Part shown: positions 1-8,985 of the stretch, one piece after another
How positions within the stretch are numbered: the stretch's first letter is position 1
Layout of the letters: the number at the start of each line of letters is the position of its first letter
Assembly (NCBI RefSeq): GCF_020829445.1
Contig: NZ_JAIVFV010000025.1
Coordinates: 1-59,012, forward strand
Origin: Nostoc sp. CHAB 5836
Lineage (GTDB): Bacteria; Cyanobacteriota; Cyanobacteriia; Cyanobacteriales; Nostocaceae
Direction of reading: 5' to 3'
Length of the DNA stretch: 59,012 bases
Made by a program: the position numbers and the translations under genes
The notes under the pieces: generated by a model
What the model saw: the letters and a program-made list of their open reading frames with translations, nothing else
What the model was told of the DNA's origin: nothing
The model's database searches: none

Positions 1-335
1 AACTTGATTTGAGCTACACGGACATGAGAGGAGTAAACTTGAATGGGGCGAACTTAGAGCAGACAAATTTTTATCAAGCTAATCTTGCTGGGGCAAATCT
101 CAGAGAAGCTAATCTAGCAGGGACAATACTTAGTGCAGTGAACTTAGAAGGAGCTAACTTATATCTAGCCAACCTAGAAGGAGCAATCCTCAGTGCAGCC
201 AACCTAAAAAGAGCTAACCTTTCTGGAGCTAACCTGCGTCGTGCAAGTTTATATCTAGCTGAGTTGCATGGGGCAATTCTCAATGATGCCATACTCGATG
301 GGGCAAACCTCAGAGAAACCAAATTCTCTGAGTAA
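1..335 (+). CDS. Pentapeptide-repeat protein, C-terminal part (5' end outside window)
   Basis: The reading frame is open to the left edge (in frame from base 3) and the residues before the first possible start (TTG at 9) already fit the repeat, so this is most likely the C-terminal part of a longer protein. The roughly 110 visible residues are almost entirely A(N/D)LxX pentapeptides, for example GANL, QANLAG and EGANL, which fold into a right-handed quadrilateral beta-helix in this family. No membrane segment, enzyme motif or second domain is visible. It ends with a TAA just before a small inverted-repeat element. A related, complete pentapeptide protein follows on the same strand. The function of the family in cyanobacteria is mostly unknown. 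Repeat class is certain; partial status is inferred. Confidence 0.8.
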   Translation, partial: LDLSYTDMRGVNLNGANLEQTNFYQANLAGANLREANLAGTILSAVNLEGANLYLANLEGAILSAANLKRANLSGANLRRASLYLAELHGAILNDAILDGANLRETKFSE

Positions 336-340
336 AGCAC

Positions 341-455
341 TAAGGGACTTCCAAATAAAAAAATACTCAAAAAACTCTCTCCTCCTCATTTCTCTGTGTT
401 CTCTGTGGCTCTGTGGTTCGTTTACTTGGGTAATTTATTTCTTGGAAGTCCCTAA
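341..455. repeat. MITE-like element, family H
   Basis: Inverted ends: GGGACTTCCAA on the left and TTGGAAGTCCC on the right. The inner A/T-rich arms (AAATACTCAA... and ...GGGTAATTTATTTC) recur in the copy at 54405-54526, which is in the opposite orientation and carries a different centre, and in a half copy at 19556-19584. It lies directly after the stop codon of the first pentapeptide gene. Confidence 0.7.
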
Positions 456-501
456 TATGATTTGCAATGGGTGGTTTATTTCTGCTATGACATAGGTTCA
501 A

Positions 502-523
502 GCCCCAGGATTTATCCTGGGGC
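502..523. other. Perfect 9-bp stem-loop
   Basis: GCCCCAGGA and TCCTGGGGC pair around a TTTA loop. No T-run follows on either strand, so it is not a typical intrinsic terminator. It is the only other structure seen between the two pentapeptide genes besides the family H element. Confidence 0.5.
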
Positions 524-653
524 ATTAATTGCGAATGGGCGAAAAAGCGAATTGCGAATTGTGTTGACAACTATTATAATTTTCTGCTAAATGCTATACT
601 ACTTTTCCCCAACATCTACGTAATAATTCTAGGTTGTAAGGAAAATCTTTACC

Positions 654-2129
654 ATGTCTTCTAAAAAGACAGATGCTGTGTTGAATTGGTTGATAACTAT
701 AACAGTTATATTTGGCTTCTCCTTGACTGTAATTTTTTTCGTATTGTCTAGTATAAAACAATTGTCAATTCAGGAAAAAATTCAGTATAGAAACCAAGCA
801 TTAACAACTACTGCAATAGTTTTTCTAGCATCGGCTGCAATATTTAATACTTATTATACAGCAAGGCGTGCCCAAGCGATGCAGAAAAATGCGATCGCAG
901 CTGAGAAAAATATCGAAATTGGTCTTCAAAATGCTAAACTCAATCAAGACAGGTTGATTGCAGAGCGCTTTATGGGCGCAATTGGCCAGCTTGGGCATAA
1001 AAAAGTTGAAACCCGAACAGGCGCAATTTATGCATTAGAAAGGGTTGCTCAGGATTTTCCTAAAGAACACTGGACAATTATGGAAATTCTCACTGCCTTT
1101 GTGCGAGAGAATGCACCTATCCAGCAGGTAAAACGGGAACAACAAAAGCCGGAATATCTTGGAGCAATTTCTTCAAGTAGGCGTAGAAGTGAGTCGCGTC
1201 GGACACAGCAGTTGGAGCAAAACCTTCATGAAGAATTGCCAAAAATACGCACTGATATTCAAGCAGCTCTAAGTGTTATCGGCAGGCGTAATTTACTCGA
1301 AGACCCAAAAGATCAAAAACTTGATTTACGTAACACTGATATTAGACTAGCAGATCTGCTAAAAGCTAACCTGCAACAAGCTGACCTACGTGGGGCTGAC
1401 TTGAGTGGGGCTGACTTACGTGGGGCTGACTTGAGCGAAGCAGACCTTAGTGGCGCTAAACTCATTAGGTCTATTCTCTATGAAACCAAATTAGAAAAAG
1501 CTAGCTTGTGTGGAGCGAACCTTTGTTGGGCTAACCTCAATCGTACCAACTTCTCTGGGGCAAACCTGCGGTCAGCCAACCTATCTGGAGCAAGTCTGCG
1601 TGCAGCTAATCTCCAAGGGGCGAACCTCTATAAAGCTAACTTGCAACAAGCAACCTTAAAAGTTGCCAACCTCTCAGGGGCAAAATTGTTTTTAGCTAAC
1701 TTGCAAGGAGCAAAATTGGGTAAAGCCAACCTGCAACAAACGGGTTTGATTGGTGCTAATCTGTGCGGGGCTAACTTAAATGGTGCTAATCTTTCAGGGG
1801 CTAACTTGAACGCAGCCAAACTTCATCAAACAGAAGTCTATTTTGCCAACCTTTCAGAAGCCAGCTTAACGGAAGCTGACCTGTATCAGGCGAACCTGAT
1901 CGGAGCAAACTTACATCGGGCAACTTTTTATCAAGCTAACCTGACTCAGGCGAACCTGATGGGAGCTAACTTTTGCGAGACTAACCTCAATGATGTCAAA
2001 CTAGAAGGGACAATTTTGACAGGAGCGAAAAACTTAGAGTTGCAGCAGATTAAAGAGGCACTTGGCGATCGCACCACTCGTCTACCTGATTATATCGAAG
2101 CACCGATAGATTGGCGTCAGTCTGGTTAA
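654..2129 (+). CDS. Membrane-anchored pentapeptide-repeat protein
   Basis: 491 residues. Two hydrophobic helices lie near the N terminus (about 11-33 and 49-68), then a charged helical region containing ERFMGAIGQLG and ETRTGAIYALERVAQD, a signature commonly seen just ahead of pentapeptide arrays in cyanobacterial proteins. From about residue 220 to 460 there is a long run of A(D/N)LxX pentapeptides (DLRGADLSGADL...). The C terminus leaves the repeat with a short tail. The ATG follows a purine-rich AAGGAAAATC. The protein is probably anchored in the cytoplasmic membrane with the beta-helix in the cytosol, but topology and function are not known. Class is certain. Confidence 0.9.
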   Translation: MSSKKTDAVLNWLITITVIFGFSLTVIFFVLSSIKQLSIQEKIQYRNQALTTTAIVFLASAAIFNTYYTARRAQAMQKNAIAAEKNIEIGLQNAKLNQDRLIAERFMGAIGQLGHKKVETRTGAIYALERVAQDFPKEHWTIMEILTAFVRENAPIQQVKREQQKPEYLGAISSSRRRSESRRTQQLEQNLHEELPKIRTDIQAALSVIGRRNLLEDPKDQKLDLRNTDIRLADLLKANLQQADLRGADLSGADLRGADLSEADLSGAKLIRSILYETKLEKASLCGANLCWANLNRTNFSGANLRSANLSGASLRAANLQGANLYKANLQQATLKVANLSGAKLFLANLQGAKLGKANLQQTGLIGANLCGANLNGANLSGANLNAAKLHQTEVYFANLSEASLTEADLYQANLIGANLHRATFYQANLTQANLMGANFCETNLNDVKLEGTILTGAKNLELQQIKEALGDRTTRLPDYIEAPIDWRQSG

Positions 2130-2282
2130 GTTATCGCAGCATCATTAGTTATTTGGGCGTATTCTACCGTTTTCACATTGTTCACTAGCCTTAATTCCAA
2201 AAAATTGTCTATGTAGTTTTACTAATGCCAATCTACCAATTCATCTGCTAGAGATATCTATTGGAATACTCTTATAGAAGCA

Positions 2283-3812
2283 ATGCTTGCCAGAGTCTGG
2301 AGTGCATCAATTGTAGGCATCGATGCCGTCAAAGTAGGCGTAGAAGTCGATGTGTCAGGGGGATTACCGGGAATTGTTGTCTTAGGACTACCAGATTCAG
2401 CGATTCAAGAATCCAGAGAAAGAGTCAAAGCAACGCTAAAAAATGCAGGTTTCGCCTTTCCCATGCGGAAAATTGTGATCAATTTAACTCCGGCAGATTT
2501 ACGCAAAGAAGGCCCCTGTTTCGATTTGCCGATTAGTGTGGGAATTTTGGCGGCTTCTGAGCAAGTTAGCGCTGATTTGTTGGGAGATTATCTATTTTTG
2601 GGCGAAGTCTCTTTAGATGGCAGTTTGCGCCCCGTGGCTGGTGTATTACCCATTGCAGCAGCAGCCCAAAACATGGGAATTGCAGGTTTAGTTCTCCCTG
2701 CTGATAATGCTCAAGAAGCAGCAGTGGTTGAAGATTTAGCTGTTTACGGCTGCAAACATCTATCTGAGGTGGTGGATTTTTTAAATAATCCGGGACGTTA
2801 CAAACCTGTGCAGATAGATGGCACAACGGAGATCGCAACAGTATCTTACCCTGGCGCAGATTTGCATGAGGTGAAAGGACAAGCTCATGGGCGTCGTGCT
2901 TTAGAAATTGCGGCGGCTGGTGGGCATAATCTCATTTTTGTTGGGCCGCCTGGTAGTGGGAAGACCATGTTAGCACGGCGCTTGCCGGGAATTTTACCGC
3001 CCCTGAGTTTTGCCGAATCTTTGGAAGTGACTCGCATTCATTCGGTAGCTGGTTTATTGAAAAATCGTGGTTCATTAGTACGCGATCGCCCTTTTCGCAG
3101 TCCCCACCACTCTGCATCGGGGCCTTCTCTGGTGGGTGGTGGTAGCTTCCCTCGTCCTGGAGAGATATCATTATCTCACAGAGGTGTGCTTTTCTTGGAT
3201 GAATTAACAGAATTTAAACGAGATGTTTTAGAATTTCTGCGCCAACCTTTAGAAGATGGTTACGTGACAATTTCCCGCACCAAACTATCGGTAACGTTTC
3301 CCGCGCAGTTTACTTTGGTAGCGAGTACCAATCCCTGTCCATGCGGTTACTATGGCGATACCATCCAACAATGTACCTGTTCTCCCCGCCAACGTGAACA
3401 ATATTGGTCAAAACTTTCTGGGCCGTTGATGGATCGAATTGATTTACAAGTTGCAGTGAATCGCTTGAAACCAGAAGAAATTACCCAACAACCTACAGGA
3501 GAAGCATCAACATCAGTACGCCAACGAGTTCAACAAGCAAGCGATCGCGCAATTACCCGCTTCCAACAAGAAGCAAATCTGCGTTGCAATGCCCATATGC
3601 AAAGTCGTCATCTCCAGAAATGGTGCAAGTTAGATGATCCTAGTCGCAATTTATTAGAAGCAGCCATTAGAAAATTAGGTTTATCGGCAAGAGCAAGCGA
3701 TCGCATTCTCAAAGTAGCACGGACTATTGCAGATTTAGCCGCAGAAGATGAGCTAAAGACCAATCATGTAGCAGAAGCGATTCAGTATCGCACAATCGAT
3801 AGAATGCAGTGA
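2283..3812 (+). CDS. YifB/ComM-family Mg-chelatase-like AAA+ ATPase
   Basis: 509 residues, the usual length for the family. The N-terminal domain (about 1-170) has the Lon-like ChlI fold typical of YifB (SASIVGIDAVKVGVEVDVSGGLPGIVVLGLPD). The AAA+ core has Walker A GPPGSGKTM near 220, the Mg-chelatase-type segment PFRSPHHSASGPSLVGGG, Walker B GVLFLDELTEF and a C-terminal helical lid. A cysteine cluster (NPCPCGYYGD...CTCSPRQ) is present, as usual for the family. ComM in other bacteria is a hexameric helicase that promotes branch migration during natural transformation; the same role is inferred here. It stands alone, with the pentapeptide gene 150 bases upstream. Confidence 0.93.
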   Translation: MLARVWSASIVGIDAVKVGVEVDVSGGLPGIVVLGLPDSAIQESRERVKATLKNAGFAFPMRKIVINLTPADLRKEGPCFDLPISVGILAASEQVSADLLGDYLFLGEVSLDGSLRPVAGVLPIAAAAQNMGIAGLVLPADNAQEAAVVEDLAVYGCKHLSEVVDFLNNPGRYKPVQIDGTTEIATVSYPGADLHEVKGQAHGRRALEIAAAGGHNLIFVGPPGSGKTMLARRLPGILPPLSFAESLEVTRIHSVAGLLKNRGSLVRDRPFRSPHHSASGPSLVGGGSFPRPGEISLSHRGVLFLDELTEFKRDVLEFLRQPLEDGYVTISRTKLSVTFPAQFTLVASTNPCPCGYYGDTIQQCTCSPRQREQYWSKLSGPLMDRIDLQVAVNRLKPEEITQQPTGEASTSVRQRVQQASDRAITRFQQEANLRCNAHMQSRHLQKWCKLDDPSRNLLEAAIRKLGLSARASDRILKVARTIADLAAEDELKTNHVAEAIQYRTIDRMQ

Positions 3813-3864
3813 AAGGGCGGTTATTTTTTTCTTAGTCCATGCAGGTGGACTTCGTTAGGCAAAG

Positions 3865-3953
3865 AAAGGGTCGAAAGGCTTTAGTTTTGCTCCCCAACGC
3901 TACAAGGGAAGGGGTTGGGGGTTAGGTTTGAGACAAAGTTGCACACCGCGTTA
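3865..3953. repeat. Partial MITE-like element, family D
   Basis: The right part matches the copy at 30334-30473: TTGCTCCCC... then GAAGGGGTTGGGGGTTAGG, and the inverted end GTTGCACACCGCGTTA. The left end is degenerate. It fills most of the gap between the ComM-like gene and the BrkB-like gene. Confidence 0.5.
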
Positions 3954-4072
3954 AAATTCTAAATTCCTCCTCAAGAACACTGCACGAACACCCTTGGGAG
4001 GATGCCTCTACTTATGAAATAAGTATCCAATATATCAGGAAGTAAGCGCCATCCCTTAAGGAGACTGATTGG

Positions 4073-5089
4073 ATGAATTTGCAGGCGATTTGGAAATTAT
4101 TACAAGAGACATTCAAAGAATGGAATGAGGATAAAGCCTCAAGGTTAGCGGCAGCGTTAGCTTATTACACGATTTTTTCGATTGCACCATTGCTAATTAT
4201 TGTAATTGCGATCGCAGGCGCAGTATTTGGAGAAGAAGCGGCAAGGGGTCAAATCGTCGGACAAATTCAAGGCTTAGTCGGTAAAGATGGCGCCCAATTC
4301 ATCCAAACAGCGATCACAAATGCTAATAAACCACAAACAGGAGCGATCGCTTCTATAGTTAGCGTTGTAGTTCTGCTATTGGGTGCTACAGGCTTATTTA
4401 CTGAGTTGCAAGATGCGATGAACACGATTTGGGAAGTTAAACCCAAACCTGGACGTGGCATAAATAACGTGATTCGCCTACGCTTTTTGTCCTTTGCAAT
4501 GGTGATCGGGATTGGCTTTCTACTTTTAGTCTCTTTGGTAATTAGTACGGCATTAACAACATTAGTAACATACTTTAGCAACTTGTTACCAGGGGTCGAT
4601 TTCATCTGGCAGATTCTCAATTTCATCCTCTCTTTTACCATCACTACATTCCTGTTCGGACTAATTTTTAAAGTTCTACCAGATGTCAAAATTGCTTGGA
4701 GTGATGTCTTAATTGGAGCGGCTCTCACCTCAGTTTTGTTTTCTATTGGTAGATTTTTATTAGGACAATATCTAGGTAATGGCAGTTTTGGATCAACCTA
4801 TGGTGCTGCTGGGTCGTTGGTGGTAATTTTGGCTTGGGTTAACTATGCTGCACAGATTCTTTTCTTTGGTGCTGAATTTACCCAAGTTTATTCTCGAAGA
4901 TATGGAAGCGGGATAGTCCCAACCAAAAATGCCATACCTTTATCTAAAAATACAAATGATAATGACAAAGCCCCAACAGGACAAATATCCACTAACAAAA
5001 AGCCATATTCTCGCTTTATTAATCGCTTCTTTCAGTATTTTAGAAAGCCCAAACGCTTAAAAAAAAGAAGAAAAAATCAGCGATTTTAA
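4073..5089 (+). CDS. YihY/BrkB-family inner membrane protein
   Basis: 338 residues with about six hydrophobic segments between residues 25 and 280. The family signature is clear: ASRLAAALAYYTIFSIAPLLIIVIAIAG near residue 22, the TGLFTELQDAMNTIWEV segment near 105, and the later GSFGSTYGAAGSLVVILAWVNYAAQILFFGAEFTQVY. The C-terminal 50 residues are very basic (KPKRLKKRRKNQRF) and likely cytosolic. It was once annotated as ribonuclease BN; that assignment is obsolete and no nuclease motif is visible. A good ribosome-binding site (AAGGAGAC) precedes the ATG. The substrate or role is unknown. Confidence 0.92.
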   Translation: MNLQAIWKLLQETFKEWNEDKASRLAAALAYYTIFSIAPLLIIVIAIAGAVFGEEAARGQIVGQIQGLVGKDGAQFIQTAITNANKPQTGAIASIVSVVVLLLGATGLFTELQDAMNTIWEVKPKPGRGINNVIRLRFLSFAMVIGIGFLLLVSLVISTALTTLVTYFSNLLPGVDFIWQILNFILSFTITTFLFGLIFKVLPDVKIAWSDVLIGAALTSVLFSIGRFLLGQYLGNGSFGSTYGAAGSLVVILAWVNYAAQILFFGAEFTQVYSRRYGSGIVPTKNAIPLSKNTNDNDKAPTGQISTNKKPYSRFINRFFQYFRKPKRLKKRRKNQRF

Positions 5090-5113
5090 TCCTTGATTGC
5101 TGGAAATTTATTG

Positions 5114-5150
5114 TTTATGTCATTTGTCATTTGTCATTTGTCATTTGTTA
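5114..5150. repeat. Heptanucleotide tandem repeat (TCATTTG)n
   Basis: About five units of GTCATTT/TCATTTG in a row, just after the BrkB-like gene. The same heptamer occurs inside family A elements and ahead of ureG. Short tandemly repeated heptamers of this kind are typical of Nostoc and related genera. Confidence 0.75.
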
Positions 5151-5286
5151 CGAACTTGTGCCGAGCGACTTGTACTGAGCGTAGTCGAAGTAAGTCGAGG
5201 TATTACGAATTATTTTAACGGGGTGGGGTTCTTCGGGTTTTATACTGGATTTTTTCCAGAATTCTATTCAAAAAGGAAGAAAATCA

Positions 5287-5844
5287 GTGTTAGTAGAAAA
5301 ATGGTTTTTTATCGATTGGCGAGCAATTTTTGTTCCTAGTATTAGCATCTTTGAGTTGATTATTCGCGGGTCGCTAGTCTACTTAGCGCTGTTCTCAGTC
5401 TTACGCCTGCTTCCTAGCCGACAATTAGGAACACTAGGAATTACTGATTTACTTGTAGTTGTGCTATTTGCTGAAGCTGCTCAAAATGCTATGGCAAGTA
5501 ATTACACATCGATTACTGAAGGCGCTATCCTGGTCGGAACAGTGATTTTTTGGAGTTACTTACTGAACTGGTTGGGCTACAAACTTCCCCAGTTCCAACG
5601 TTTCCTGAATCCGCCACCCTTGCTACTGGTAAAAAATGGTCAGATGATTCAGCGCCATCTGCAACGAGAGTTAATTACAGATGATGAGTTGATGAGCAAG
5701 TTACGTCAGCAAGGTGTGGAATTTTTGGCTGATGTGAAGTTGGCATATATGGAGGCTGACGGGACGATTAGCATCATCACGTCGGATTCAAAAACTGCTT
5801 CCGTCCCTGAGCAAAAAGTTGTGTTAAAAAGCGATCCACATTAA
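5287..5844 (+). CDS. DUF421 (YetF-like) membrane protein
   Basis: 185 residues starting at a GTG that follows AGGAAGAAAATCA. The N-terminal third has three hydrophobic stretches (FELIIRGSLVYLALFSVLRLL, the LGTLGITDLLVVVLFAEAAQNAM region with the family's typical GxxxxxDLLxxVLxAEAAQNA pattern, and GAILVGTVIFWSYLLNWLGY). The C-terminal YetF domain follows (PPPLLLVKNGQMIQRHLQRELITDDELMSKLRQQGV...VKLAYMEADGTISII). YetF-type proteins are inner-membrane proteins of unclear biochemical function. It lies 40 bases upstream of purB in the same direction and may share a transcript. Confidence 0.9.
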   Translation: MLVEKWFFIDWRAIFVPSISIFELIIRGSLVYLALFSVLRLLPSRQLGTLGITDLLVVVLFAEAAQNAMASNYTSITEGAILVGTVIFWSYLLNWLGYKLPQFQRFLNPPPLLLVKNGQMIQRHLQRELITDDELMSKLRQQGVEFLADVKLAYMEADGTISIITSDSKTASVPEQKVVLKSDPH

Positions 5845-5884
5845 TTAAACTGTAAAATATGACGGTTGTATTCTGTGCCAAACT

Positions 5885-7180
5885 GTGATTGAGCGTTATA
5901 CTTTGCCCGAAATGGCTAATCTGTGGAGTGAAGCCTATAAACTAAAAACTTGGCTGCAAGTCGAAATTGCTGTTTGTGAGGCTCAAGCTGAACTTGGTTA
6001 CATTCCATCTCAGGCGGTTGAGGAAATTAAAGCCAAGGCAGATTTTGACCCCGATAGGGTACTGGAAATTGAAGCTGTAGTTCGCCACGATGTTATCGCT
6101 TTTTTGACAAATGTCAACGAATATGTGGGTGATGCTGGACGCTATATTCACCTGGGTTTAACTAGTTCAGATATTTTGGATACAGCTTTAGCACTGCAAT
6201 TGGTTACCAGCCTTGATATATTATTGCAACGTCTGGAAAATTTGATTGAGGTAATTCGCCAAAAAGCACGAGAACATCGTCATACAGTGATGGCTGGCCG
6301 ATCGCATGGTATTCACGCTGAACCAATTACTTTTGGTTTCAAACTAGCTGGTTGGTTAGCAGAAGTGTTGCGACACCAAGAACGTTTGAGAATACTCCGC
6401 AAAACCATCGCCGTAGGTAAGATTTCCGGTGCAGTGGGAACCTATGCCAATGTTGAACCGCGTGTAGAAGCGATCGCCTGCCAAAAACTCGGACTCCAAC
6501 CCGATACGGCATCAACCCAAGTTATTTCCCGCGATCGCCACGCCGACTACGTGCAACAATTAGCTTTGGTAGCGGCATCCATCGAACGCTTTGCTGTAGA
6601 AATTCGCAATCTGCAAAAAACAGACGTTTTGGAAGTTGAAGAATTCTTTTCCAAAGGTCAAAAAGGTTCCTCAGCAATGCCACACAAGCGCAATCCCATC
6701 CGTTCGGAACGGCTGACAGGAATGGCACGACTGGTCAGAAGTCATGCTGGTGCAGCTTTAGAAAACGTTGCCCTATGGCATGAGCGGGACATTTCCCACA
6801 GTTCTGTAGAACGGGTAATTTTGCCAGATGCTTGCACTTTGACGCATTTTATGCTAATAGAAATAACCGACTTGGTGAAAAACCTGTTGGTCTATCCTGA
6901 TAACATGAAACGGAATCTCAATTGTTATGGCGGCGTTGTGTTCAGCCAAAAAGTGCTACTGGCTTTGATAGACAAGGGAAGTAACCGAGAAGAGGCTTAT
7001 GCGATCGTTCAAGAAAGCGCTCACACCGCTTGGAACAAGCCAGAAGGCAACTTTCAAAACTTGATTAGCAAAGACCCGCGCGTTAGCCAAAAGTTGTCTC
7101 CAGCAGAACTAGAAGTGTGTTTCGACCCCCAGCAACATCTGCGGCATTTAGAAGAAGTTTACCAACGATTGGGTATTTAG
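5885..7180 (+). CDS. purB: Adenylosuccinate lyase
   Basis: 431 residues, full length. The enzyme cleaves SAICAR to AICAR and adenylosuccinate to AMP, two steps of purine synthesis in the cytosol. The fumarase/aspartase superfamily signature is present as KGSSAMPHKRNPIRSE near residue 260. Other conserved parts are TSSDILDTALALQL near 95 and GRSHGIHAEPITFG near 139. The start is GTG, giving MIERYTLPEMANLWSE, the standard N terminus of the bacterial enzyme. It is followed by a 46-base near-perfect palindrome that could end transcription. No other purine gene is near. Confidence 0.97.
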   Translation: MIERYTLPEMANLWSEAYKLKTWLQVEIAVCEAQAELGYIPSQAVEEIKAKADFDPDRVLEIEAVVRHDVIAFLTNVNEYVGDAGRYIHLGLTSSDILDTALALQLVTSLDILLQRLENLIEVIRQKAREHRHTVMAGRSHGIHAEPITFGFKLAGWLAEVLRHQERLRILRKTIAVGKISGAVGTYANVEPRVEAIACQKLGLQPDTASTQVISRDRHADYVQQLALVAASIERFAVEIRNLQKTDVLEVEEFFSKGQKGSSAMPHKRNPIRSERLTGMARLVRSHAGAALENVALWHERDISHSSVERVILPDACTLTHFMLIEITDLVKNLLVYPDNMKRNLNCYGGVVFSQKVLLALIDKGSNREEAYAIVQESAHTAWNKPEGNFQNLISKDPRVSQKLSPAELEVCFDPQQHLRHLEEVYQRLGI

Positions 7181-7183
7181 GAT

Positions 7184-7229
7184 TAATTTACTTGTAGTGA
7201 GCGCTTAAGCGCTTACTACAAGTAAATTA
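7184..7229. terminator. 46-base near-perfect palindrome downstream of purB
   Basis: Two 23-base arms with a single mismatch and no loop, centred on GCGCTTAAGCGC. The outer arms read TAATTTACTTGTAGT. It begins three bases after the purB stop and could act as a factor-independent terminator or mRNA-stabilising hairpin. A related palindrome (TTTGTAGTGAGGGCTTCAGC...) sits at 30532-30565, and a weaker one at 7270-7323 (TTGTAGTGGGGACTTCAGTC), so this is also a dispersed repeat. Confidence 0.6.
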
Positions 7230-7421
7230 CTTGTTATATGATTTTTGCCAAATCACCCATAATAAACAGTTTGTAGTGGGGACTTCAGTCCCCAAAGCCA
7301 GGACTAAAGTCGTGACTACGAAAATTTTTTATTCAGCTTGATTAACCGGACATGATATTACCCAAAAAATACGCAGATATTATCGAAAAAGATATATAAA
7401 GATACCAACAACATCTAGCAT

Positions 7422-7650
7422 TGCAATAGACATAGGAGTGAAAAAGAATTGTATAGAAGTAGCACTGCTACGTCTATAAGTAAGTCGGCAAAAATAAACC
7501 AAACTATATTACGAAACGTAAATACACCTTAAACCCTTATATAATGACGAAGGACAAATGACAAATGACAGCCTTAGCTAGTTAGCTTTATTTGCGTCGC
7601 TCTACTTACAAGGGTTCTGGATAACGCATATTTAATTTCACCAGATGTCT
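7422..7650. repeat. Family F element split by an inserted family A element
   Basis: The left half of F (AGACATAGGAGTGAAA...GTAGCACTGCTACGTCTA) ends at about 7476 and the right half (CAAGGGTTCTGGATAACGC...CACCAGATGTCTA) resumes at 7609. The intact copy at 19150-19243 shows the two halves joined. The inserted family A copy is 7477-7608. With the TA on each side of A counted once, the reconstructed target reads GTCTATACAAGGG, which fits a TA target duplication. Confidence 0.7.
7477..7608. repeat. MITE-like element, family A (copy 1)
   Basis: Ends TAAGTAAGTCGGC... and ...CGCTCTACTTA form imperfect inverted repeats. The centre holds GAAACGTAAATA and the heptamer run GGACAAATGACAAATGACA. Family consensus ends are TAAGTAGGTTGGCGC and its reverse complement; about ten copies lie in this window. 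Confidence 0.75.
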
Positions 7651-7660
7651 AATCTGTTTG

Positions 7661-8263
7661 ATGCTGGAATTCTTGCCCACACTGGGTAGTATATACAACA
7701 AATACTTACTTATTAGTGCGACCAGTGCCTTAATGATTGAAATCCTAGCCACACTTTCTGCATCTGCGGCAGCAGGAATGAGAATAGGTACACCTCTGCT
7801 GATTATTGGATTGTTGCAGGGTACTAACCTATGGTCACAAGTTCCAATTTTATCTTACATTTATCCACCAATATTATTCGGCTGCCTCACCAGTTGGTCA
7901 TTAATTGAGTTATTAGCCCCAAAAAAAGTATGGGGGCAAAGATTGCTCCAACTAGTTCAGTTATTCATGTCTCCCTTGGTGGGCGCAATTATGGGGTTAG
8001 GAGTAGCTACCCCAACGCTAACGCCAAACTGGCTAATTGCTTTAATTGGAGGTTTATTAGCTTTGGTACTCCAGCTAGTTCAAGTTGGTTGGTTCTATCG
8101 GTTACGTGGCTTACCATTGTGGGCAGTCTTTCTTCAAGATACCTTATGTATTGCTCTAGTACTTTTTGCCTTTGATGCCCCCTGGCAAGGAGGATTAATT
8201 GCTTTAATACTGCTTTGGTTTGCAATTCATAGTGCGAAACAATGGTATGACTGGTATCACTAA
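7661..8263 (+). CDS. DUF4126-type membrane protein
   Basis: About 200 residues; the ATG at 7661 is preferred over the in-frame TTG just before it. The protein is nearly all hydrophobic, with five or six membrane helices. The segment ATLSASAAAGMRIGTPLLIIGLL near residue 31 matches the DUF4126 pattern, and the other helices (SPLVGAIMGLGVATPTL, LIALIGGLLALVLQLVQVGWF) fit that family. No catalytic motif is seen and no function is known. It stands alone between repeat-rich gaps; the tail of a family F element lies right at its start, so upstream signals may come from the repeat. Confidence 0.75.
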   Translation: MLEFLPTLGSIYNKYLLISATSALMIEILATLSASAAAGMRIGTPLLIIGLLQGTNLWSQVPILSYIYPPILFGCLTSWSLIELLAPKKVWGQRLLQLVQLFMSPLVGAIMGLGVATPTLTPNWLIALIGGLLALVLQLVQVGWFYRLRGLPLWAVFLQDTLCIALVLFAFDAPWQGGLIALILLWFAIHSAKQWYDWYH

Positions 8264-8335
8264 CTAGGGAATAGGGAATAGGGCAAAAAGTGCTGAATTA
8301 ATAGTTAGGAATGCAGATTAAATAAAGTGCAAAAC

Positions 8336-8470
8336 TAAGTAAGTCGGTGAAAATAAATCAAACTATGTGACTGACGAAACGTAAACAGGCTTGAAACCCT
8401 TACCAAGGACGAATGACAAAGGACAAATGACAGCCATCACCAGTTATCTTTAATTGCGCCGACCTACTTA
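8336..8470. repeat. MITE-like element, family A (copy 2)
   Basis: Left end TAAGTAAGTCGGTG, right end GCGCCGACCTACTTA. The interior has GACGAAACGTAAACAGGCTTG and heptamers (GGACGAATGACAAAGGACAAATGACA). Same orientation as copy 1. Confidence 0.8.
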
Positions 8471-8734
8471 GTGAGATGGTAAAATATAGCAGTTCTCGTT
8501 GACGTCAGGTACACCCATAGTCAACTTAACGCGAAACGGGCGGTTAGAAACCGCGTCTACACAAACTCTCACCCACCGACCTGGGTTTCAAAACCTTGAT
8601 TTGACCTTAGTCCGCGCAGGCGGACGAAAGCCTGTGTAGCCGCGAATGACCTTCGCCCTGGCTCTAAGTTCACTCCACATTCCTTAAGAGTGAGGAGTTT
8701 TGTTTATCTTCTTGTCCCCTTGTCTCCTCATCCA

Positions 8735-8926
8735 TAGGTGTCAACTTAACGTAAAACCTATGTCCCGCAAGGAACTGAAGTTCCTTGCTAATAGCGAAAG
8801 TCATCTCAGAGATGACTAAAATATAGCCAAAAATCTTTGGTCTACTTCAGTAGACTTTAGCTAAAAGCCAAAGAACTTTAGTTCGAGGCGTGTGAGTTAA
8901 GCTACTTTTAGCTTAAGTTGACACTA
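8735..8926. repeat. MITE-like element, family G (copy 1)
   Basis: Inverted ends TAGGTGTCAACTTAACGT and AGCTTAAGTTGACACTA. The inside contains self-complementary pairs such as AAGGAACTGAAGTTCCTT, AGTCATCTCAGAGATGACT and AAAGAACTTTAGTTC. The copy at 57884-58014 has the same ends and order in the opposite orientation. Between this and copy A2 (8471-8734) I see only short palindromes (GTCCGCGCAGGCGGAC) and no gene. Confidence 0.8.
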
Positions 8927-8929
8927 ATG

Positions 8930-8975
8930 CTCCCCCATCTCCCTCATCTCCCTCATCTCCCTCATCCCCCCCTAC
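8930..8975. repeat. 9-bp tandem repeat (CTCCCTCAT)n
   Basis: Three or more units of CTCCCTCAT with CTCCCCCAT variants, just after the hemH stop. The complementary-looking run GATGAGGGG lies at 14229-14325. Confidence 0.7.
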
Positions 8976-8985
8976 CCAACGCCCT

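Noticed and set aside
5114..5150. Heptamer row as a possible CRISPR array
   Set aside because: Units are 7 bases and directly adjacent, with no spacers; it is a short tandem repeat.
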